From the NCBI GenBank assembly GCA_019247605.1, contig JAFBAS010000076.1, positions 1-44,465 of the forward strand: a DNA stretch of 44,465 nt. The letters are read 5' to 3'. Both the position numbers and the translations under genes were made by a program. The notes under the pieces are model-generated. The model was not told the origin of the DNA and made no database searches. It worked only from the letters and a program-made list of their open reading frames with translations. Positions 15,596 through 23,600 of the stretch are shown in pieces. The stretch is from Hyphomicrobiales bacterium. Lineage in GTDB: Bacteria; Pseudomonadota; Alphaproteobacteria; Rhizobiales; Beijerinckiaceae. The stretch's first letter is position 1; each line of letters opens with the position of its first letter.

Positions 15596-17512
15596 TTAGA
15601 TGGGCGTCGAGTGACTTGTTGACCGCTCATCGCTTCCCGGACTGGAAACATCGAAAGGTTCGCGTTCGCGCCTTCGTGGATGAGAAAGCAAAGGGGCGGT
15701 CGCATCCGCTACGCCGATCTTTGTCGTAAGCTGGCCGACGAAATTCCGCTCTCCTCGTATGGCGGGGGCGGGATCGACAGAAGCAAGCTCCTCATAAAAT
15801 TCGAATGCGTGAGCAAGCTCTTGGAAGGACGGCACGGTTTCGCCGAGCACTCCACCCTGTTTTAGGGCATGCGCCAGCTCTCTCGTCGGCACCACAAATG
15901 CGAGATCGGCTCCGGCAGCCGCTATAAGCTGCTGTATTCTGGAAAGGGCGAACACCGCAGCCGAATCGAGCCCTATAACCCGCGTGAAGTCGAGCACAAG
16001 GGCGCCACCCACCGCCAGCCCGCGCCCCATGAGACACTGGCGAACGCGCTCGGTCAGTCGATTCGCGTTACCGAAGAAGATGAAGCCTTGAAGCTCGATG
16101 ATCCGTAAAAGCCTGCCGCTCTCGGGCCGCGAATTCGCCTCCTGGACAGTCGGGCTCAGGCGACCGTCGCCGTGAGCCGGGTGAAGGTAGTCCTTGCAGA
16201 TCACCGGCGAGTAGGCGCAAGCGAGAACGAAGAGAAGACAGGAAAGAGCCAGGCCTGCGGCCACAGCAAAACTGATGCTGCCCAACACGCCGATCGCCGC
16301 CGTGAGAATGACGAGCCCATAATCGAGATGGCTTAGCTTGGCACGCGAGCGCATGAGCCACTCTTGTGTGATCGAGGCGCCGAGCGATAGGAGCACCCCG
16401 CCGAGAATGAAGGGCGGCAAATAGCCGACGAGTCGGGAGAAGGCGACGAAGAGTGCCAGTACGCCAACCATGGTAAACACCGAGAGGCGCGTGCGCGCGC
16501 CGCATTGATAATTGAGCATGGTACGGCCGATCGAAATGTTGCCGACGAGTCCGCCGGCGAACCCCGCCGCGAGATTGGCCGCGCCGTGCCAGCGAAGCTC
16601 ATGATCGACATCGATGTCGCGCCCTGTCGCGGCCTCGAGTCCCGTCTCATTCAAAAGCACGACGAGGGTCGTGGCGAGCGAGACCACCCCGATATATCCA
16701 AGATTGTTTCCGATGATCTGCCAATCGATGGCGAGCGCGCTGATATGGCGGAGCGGATTGACAAAGGCGATCTCACCGACGCCGCTGAACAGCCATCCGG
16801 AAGCGCGGGCCTCTTCCACGGTTATCCCTGTCGCGATACGCACCAGATGCGCGACGATAATGGCGACGAGCACGAGGAGAGGCGTCGTAGACGCGCCGTT
16901 CCAGAGTCGCGTCGCGATAAGCATGATGAGCCCAAAGCCGAGGCCGGCGATGAGATGGGGATTTTGCGCGGCCGACACCACGGTCGACCAATCGCTGAGG
17001 CGCACCGGGGCACCGTTCGCGAGCGCGAGGGCGCTTGCGATGATGAGAAGCCCGATCGTGCTCATGAAACCCGCGATCACCGGGAAGGGAGTGTAGCGGA
17101 CCGCTCGCCCGAGCCGAAGCGTACCGAGCGCAAACAGCACCATTCCGCTCACGAGGGTCGAGAGGACGGTGAGCACGATGAAGTGACGCGCCGCGACCTC
17201 CGGCGAATGCCGCGCCGCCAGATCGGAACCCATAACTGCGATCACCACGACCGAACTCGAATCGGGTCCTGCCGCGGCGAAAGGCAAGGAGCCACGGAGT
17301 CCGACGATCGTCGCGACCACCATAGTACCGATGAGCGTCACTCCGAGGCCGACGCCGAGCTGCGGCAGAAGCGGCCCCGAGAACATGAGCGCCGCATAGG
17401 CGAGCGCGAAAGTGACCGTAACCACACCGGTGAGGCCTCCGGCCATGGCGTCACCTAGCGTCGGCCCGATAAGTCGCGACCACACGTCAGATCGCGAAAT
17501 GACTACGGTCAT
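15596..17512 (-). CDS. SulP/SLC26-family anion transporter with STAS domain
   Basis: Inner-membrane anion transporter or channel of 638 residues. The membrane part (about 15-440) has the SulP landmarks: FALAYAALMFSGPLLPQLGVG, GPDSSSVVV, the paired-helix region TPFPVIAGFMSTIG, and the conserved GGLVGNISIGRTMLN. Residues 468-570 are a cytoplasmic STAS domain (LLRIIELQGFIFFGNANRL, LVLDFTRVIGLDSAAVFAL) with Asp515 and Ser517 at the positions of the usual D-x-S. The residues after 600 are arginine/serine-rich and resemble read-through into repeat sequence. It lies between tpsA (147 bp upstream) and tpsB (21 bp downstream), which is not a usual place for such a gene. Substrate (sulfate, bicarbonate, dicarboxylate) cannot be told. 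Confidence 0.92.
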   Translation of the reverse strand: MTVVISRSDVWSRLIGPTLGDAMAGGLTGVVTVTFALAYAALMFSGPLLPQLGVGLGVTLIGTMVVATIVGLRGSLPFAAAGPDSSSVVVIAVMGSDLAARHSPEVAARHFIVLTVLSTLVSGMVLFALGTLRLGRAVRYTPFPVIAGFMSTIGLLIIASALALANGAPVRLSDWSTVVSAAQNPHLIAGLGFGLIMLIATRLWNGASTTPLLVLVAIIVAHLVRIATGITVEEARASGWLFSGVGEIAFVNPLRHISALAIDWQIIGNNLGYIGVVSLATTLVVLLNETGLEAATGRDIDVDHELRWHGAANLAAGFAGGLVGNISIGRTMLNYQCGARTRLSVFTMVGVLALFVAFSRLVGYLPPFILGGVLLSLGASITQEWLMRSRAKLSHLDYGLVILTAAIGVLGSISFAVAAGLALSCLLFVLACAYSPVICKDYLHPAHGDGRLSPTVQEANSRPESGRLLRIIELQGFIFFGNANRLTERVRQCLMGRGLAVGGALVLDFTRVIGLDSAAVFALSRIQQLIAAAGADLAFVVPTRELAHALKQGGVLGETVPSFQELAHAFEFYEELASVDPAPAIRGERNFVGQLTTKIGVADATAPLLSHPRRREREPFDVSSPGSDERSTSHSTPI

Positions 17513-17659
17513 CTTCAGGTAACCCTCTCAAGCGCCGCATGTAGGAAGCGTTTTGGCCTTGGGCGCCGGCGCTTGCCCTGGTGATCTCCATCACTCCGAA
17601 TGGCGCGATTCTCGCATGATGATGCGCCGCAAGCGTGCGGAGAAACTTGCGCTAGCCCC

Positions 17660-20600
17660 TCACCGGCAAAGGCTGGCACGGGTGCGGCACACCTCGATGA
17701 AGCTCGAGTTGAAGCCGATGAGCTTTCCGAGCGGCTGGCCGATCTCATCGAGTGTCGGCGTCTTGAGATCGCCGATGCTCGCGGAGCCGCCATTCGCGCC
17801 TTGCGAGCCGCCGCCCTCCGCAAACTCCACCAGGAGGCTCGCGAACACCGGGTCCGTGAAGGCGAAGCCCGGCTTTCCGCTCCCCTGATCCATCTCGAAG
17901 GGCACGGGTGGGAGCGAGTTCGTCGCCGGTGTCACGAAGAGCATGCCGGGCACGAAAGTGATGTCGAAATTCGGCGAGCTCAAACCGCCGGGCGTCACCT
18001 GGAAGCTCCCGGGCGTGCCGGCGGGCGCGTTCGTCGTGAAGCTGAGCATGCCCGAAAGCGCGCTCGGCCCGAGCCCCGCCGGGAAGGCCCCGAAGCTCGC
18101 CGAGAACTGAGGCTCGGGCGTGCCGAGCACTTGCGTCGCATTGTTCGCCGTGATGGTGAGTAACGCCGGGGTGATCGTGCCCGTCGCGTTCACGAAGGTG
18201 ACCGCGTAGTTTCCGCCGTTATTGCCGTCATTCACCGTGAGGCCGCCGACCGTCATCGCCTGGCTTCCGGCATTCGCGGAGGCGAAGCTTTCGGTGAGCC
18301 CGCTCGCCGTGTCGCTTCCCTTTAGCCCCGAGACCTGCGCGCTCGCATTCGAGCCCGTCGTGCCGTCGAACACCTTGCTGCCGGCAATCTCGGTCACGGT
18401 GAGCGCGGCCTTGTTGATCGTGCCCGTCGTGTTCACGAAGGTAATGGCGTAATTGCCGCCGCCATTCCCGTCATTCACGACGCCGGAGCCCTGGTTGACG
18501 AGAAGCATGCTGCCGTTTTGGCCTTGCACATTCTTCGAGCCGAAGGTTTGCGTGAAGCCCGACGCCGTGTCTCCCCCGACGAGCCCCGTCACCTGCGCCA
18601 TGCCGCCCGAGGAGGTCGTGCCGTCATAGGTCTTCGTATCCGAGGCGGCGGTGACCGTGAGGTTCGCCTTCTCGATCACGAGCCCACCGCCCGATCCGAA
18701 TTGGAAGTCGTAGCCGAGCTGTGAGGCGAGCGTCCCCAATGTCGCCGTGAAGGCATAGGTGCCGACATTGCGGCCCGAACCTCCCGTCACCCCTGCGGTG
18801 CCGCTTTCGGAAAGCGGGTTCGCCATGTCATTGCCGAGGAAGCCCGTGAAGGCGAAGCCGGACGCGTTCGACGTCGCGGTCTGCGTTGCCCCGTCATAGG
18901 TGACCGTCGTCGTGTTGGCGCCGGTCGGGGTCACCGTGAGTACCACCGCTTTTCCGTCGCTGCCAGCCGCGTAGACGAAACGGCTGCCGGTGAAACTATT
19001 GAGGCTTCCCGGCGTGAAATTGCCGAACGCCCGATTGTAAAGCGGGTTTGCGCCGAGCGTCGAGCCCATCACATCGCCGACCTTGTCGGTGAAGACGAGG
19101 AAGCGCCCATTCGTGGCCGAAAGCGACCCGTTCGTACCGACCGTGAACGCCGTGCCGGTCGTCACGCCCGACGAGAGCACGATCGCGTCTCCCGAAGCGC
19201 CGCTCGAGACCGCGTTCGCGAGCGTGATGGCTCCCGTGTTCGTGACCTCGATCGCGCCGCTCCCGGTGATGCCGGTCGCGGTGGTGCCGAGCGTGAGGCC
19301 CCCTGAAGCGGCGTCGGTGAGCGTGATCGAGCCCGTGCTTCCCGTGAGCGTCCCCACATTGTTGCCGGCATTGGTGAGCGAATAGGACGCGCCTGCACCG
19401 TTGAGCGAAAGGCTCGTCGTGCCCACCGTTGTGCTTGTTGCTTGTGAAACCAAGCTGCCGCCTTGTTCCGTGAGCGCCACGGTTCCGGCGGTGATTGAGC
19501 CGAGCGTGAACCCGCCACTGCTATTATCCACGTAGGTGAGCGAGCCCGTGCCGGCGCTCGTGCCGAGACTCGCCACGAGCGTGCCGACCGTGTTGCCGGC
19601 GTTCGAGAGATTGTAGCTCGTATTGCCGGAGGTGCTGTCCCCGTTGAGCGTGAGCATCCCGCTTACATTCACCGCACCGCTCTGCGAGATCGAGGCGTTC
19701 GCGTGCGTCTCGTTGAGCGTTACGGCGTCGGCCGTGATGGCGCCGAGCGTGTATGTGCCGCTCGCATCCGTGTAGCTCAATCCGCTGCCATTACCCTGGC
19801 CGAGGCTCGCCACGAGCGTGCCGACCGAATTGCCGTTGGTGAGCACATATTGGGTGTCGTTCGAGTTCGTGTCGCCATTGAGCGTGAGCCTGCCCGTGTT
19901 GATCACGGCGCCGGACATTTGCGAAATCGTGGCCACGGACGTGTTCTCCGTCAGCGTCACGCTGCCGGCCTTGATGCTTCCGAGCTGATAGCCGTTTCCT
20001 GTGCTCTGATCCGTGTAAGTGAGCGAGCCCGTGCCGATACCGCCCGCGCTCGTGCCGAGATTGGCCGTGAGGTTCGCGGCGGAATTCCCGGTCGCGACGA
20101 TCGTGTAGGACACGTTGCCGGCGGCGTTTCCGTTGAGCGTGAGGCTCGTCGCCTGAACGCCCGTGCCGCTCCCTTGCGTGACCGTGGCATTCGCGGCCAT
20201 TTCGGTGAGCGTCACGTTTTGAGCCGTGATGTTGCCAAGCGTGTATCCTGGCGTGGCATTGAGGCTGTTGTCCACGTAGGTGAGCGTGCCCGTGCCGACG
20301 CCGCCCGTGCTCGGGCCGAGATTGGCCACGAGGGTGCCGACCGAGTTGGCGGGGCCAGAAAAATTATAGCTCGTATCGCCCATCGAGGACCCATTGAGCG
20401 TGAGCGTGCCGCCGACCGTCAACGCACCAGTTTGCGAGACGGTGGCGTTCGAGGCGATCTCGTTGAGGGTAATGCCACCAGCAGTGGTGATGGCACCGAG
20501 CGTGAGCCCGTTCGCCGCCGCGTCGGTGAACGTGATCGAGGCCGTGTTTCCCGTAAGCGTGCCAACCATATTGCCCGTGTCGGTGAGCTGGTAAATTCCT

Positions 20601-23600
20601 GTCCCGCCATCGAGCGTCAGGTTCGTGGCAGTGATTCCGGCCACCTGAACCACGCTATCACTCGATGTGAGCGTCACCGAGCCCGCCGTGATCCCATTAA
20701 TATTGAATAAGTCATTACTATTGTTATTAGTGAAGCTCAGATTGCCGCTGCCGAGAGAGGCTCCAAAGTTGCTAACGGCATTATTCGAATTGGTGAGCGT
20801 GAAATCCACATTCGTGCCTTTGAGCGTGAGGCCGGCTGCCGAGATCGCGTCCGTGGTGTTCCCGCCTTGCGTCACCGGCCCACCCGCCGTGAGCGTCACT
20901 GAATTGGCCGTGATCCCGCCCGCGATGTTAAAGCCACCACCGTCGGTAAAATCCAAGGAACCAGTTCCGAGGCTCGCCGAGAGCGTGGTGACCGTATTGC
21001 CGGAATTGTCGAGCGTGAAGCTCACATTCGTCCCTTTGAGCGAAAGGCTCGTGGCCGAAATCGCATCCGTGCTGTTCCCACCTTGCGTAACCGGCCCGCC
21101 CGCCGTGAGCGTCACGGAACCGGCCGTGATCCCGCCCGCGATGTTGAAGCCGCCACTGCCGCCATCGGTGTAGCTCAAATTCCCGGTGCCAAGGCTCGCC
21201 GATAACGTGCCGATTGTGTTTTTCGAATTGGCGAGCGTGTAGCTCACATTCGTGCCGTTGAGCGAAAGGCTCGTGGCGGAGATTGCGTCCGCCGCTGTCG
21301 TGCCTTGCGTCACCGGCCCGCCCGCCGTGAGCGTCACGGAACAGGCCGTGATGCCGCCCGCGATGTTGAAGCCACCACCATTGGTGAAGTTCAGCGTGCC
21401 GCCTCCGGCTCCGAGCCCCGCCATGAGCGTGCCGACGGAGTTCGCCCCATTGAGCGTGAAGCTCGTGGCAGCCGCGCTCAGGCCCTCGAGATCGAGCGTG
21501 CCGACCGTGATGGTGCTCGGCGTCGCGCCGGCTTCCGTCGCGCCAACTCCGCTTTCGAACGTGAGCGTCGAGGTCGAAGGAAGCGAGAGATTGCTCGCGA
21601 TGGTGATCTCGCCCGAGGCGTTCGCGTCATCCCGACCGATGATGAGATGGTTCGTCGTGATGTTGCCCGAGATGCCGGTGATCGATAGGCCCGACATGCC
21701 AAGCCCACCGAGCGTGATGGCCGTGCCCAAAGTCGCATTCGCCAATTGCACCGAGGACGCGCTCACCGGCGCGTTGACCGTGATGCTGCTATCCGAGAAG
21801 AGTGAAGTCGCGCCCGTCGTGGTGATGCCGTTCGTCACGGTCGAGGTGAGGGGATCGGTGATCGAAGCCACGGTCACCGCTGGCGCCGTGACAGCAAGCG
21901 AACCCGTATTGGCCGCAAGTCCGCCGACTATATTTCCCGCATTGGCGAGCGTGTAATTTCCGTTCGCGCCGAGAAGCACGAGGTTCGAGACAGAGATCGC
22001 GTCCGTGGTGTTCGTGCCTTGCGTCACGGTGCCGCCGGCCGAGAGTGAAAGGGTCGCGGTGCCCGCCTGAATGCCAGAGCTCGAACCGCCCGCGATGGTG
22101 AAGCCCGTCCCGTCGGTGAAGCTCAAATTCCCGGTGCCGAGCGTCGCGTTGAAATTACTGCTCACGGCATTCCCGATGTTGTTGAGCGCGAAGCTCGTGC
22201 CCGAGCTCACGAGCGAAAGGCTCGTCGCCGAGATCGCGTCCGTCGCGGCCGTGCCTTGTGTCACGGCGCCGCCCGCCGTGAGCGTCACGGAACCCGCCGT
22301 GATGCCGCCCGCAATATTGAAGCCGCCTACGTCGGTGTAGAACAAATTGCCACTGCCGAGGCTCGCCGAGAGCGTGCCGACCGTGTTGCCTGAATTGCTC
22401 AGCGTATAGTTAGCATTTGCCCCGTTGAGCGAAAGGCTCGAGGCCGAGATCGCGTCCGCCGCCGTCGTGCCTTGCGTAACGGCCCCACCCGCCGTGAGCG
22501 TTACGGAACCTGCCCTGATCCCGCCCGCGATGTTGAACCCTGTCGTGTCGGTGAAACCTAATGCCCCGGTACCGAGGCTCGCCGAGAGCGTGCCGACCGA
22601 GTTGCCCGAATTGGCGAGCGTGTAGCTCACATTCGTCCCGTTGAGCGAAAGGCTCGTGGCCGATATCGCGTCCGACGCCATCGCGCCTTGCGTGACCGGC
22701 CCACCCGCCGTGAGCGTCACCGCGCCAGCCTTGATCCCACCCGCGATGTTGAAGCCGCCGCTCCCGCCATCGGTGTAGATCAAATTCCCGGTGCCGAGGC
22801 TCGCCATGAGCGTGCCGACCGAGTTGCCCGAATTGGACAATGTGAAGCTCACATTCGTTCCGTTGAGCGAAAGGCTCGTCGCTTTAACGACCGCACCGCT
22901 CCCCTGCGAGACCGTTGCGTTCGTCGCCATTTCGGTGAGCGTCACGGTTCCCGCCGTGATGTTCCCGAGCGTGTATCCCGGTGTGGCGTTCAGGCTACTA
23001 TCCACATAGGTGAGCGCGCCCGTGCCGACGCCACCCGTGCTCGTGCCGAGATTGGCCACGAGCATACCAACCGTGCTCCCGCCGTTCGAAAGATTATACC
23101 TCGTATCGCCGGAGGTGCTGTCCCCGTTGAGCGTGAGCGTGCCGCTCACATTGAGTACGCCAATCTGTATTATAGATGCAATTGACGTCGTTTCGTTGAG
23201 CGTCACACTATCGGCTCTAATGTTACCGAGCGCGTTGTTGCCGCTCGCATCCGTGTAGGTCAGGGCGCTACCCTTGCCCATGTCACCAAGCGACGCGTTA
23301 AGTATGCCGACCGTGTTATTTCCAGTGAGCGTGTACGTGGTGTCGTTCGTGCTTGCGCCATTAAGCGTGAGCGTGCCTGAGCCAAGATTGATCGTCGCAC
23401 CGTTCGCCTGCGAGACCGTGGCCTGGGAGGCAACTTCGGTGAGCGTGGCGCTCTCGGCTACAATCGAGTTGAGCGTATAACCGCCACTATTCGTGAAATT
23501 CAATTTCCCGGTAACGCCTATATTCGCCGCGAGCGTGCCGACCGTGTTGACGCCATTCAGCGTGAAATTGCCACCACTGCCGCTGAGCGTGAGCGTCGAT

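Noticed and set aside
20840-23600. Regularly spaced repeats that might suggest a CRISPR array
   Set aside because: The period is about 216-222 bp, the units are coding and stay in frame, and there are no short repeat-spacer units.
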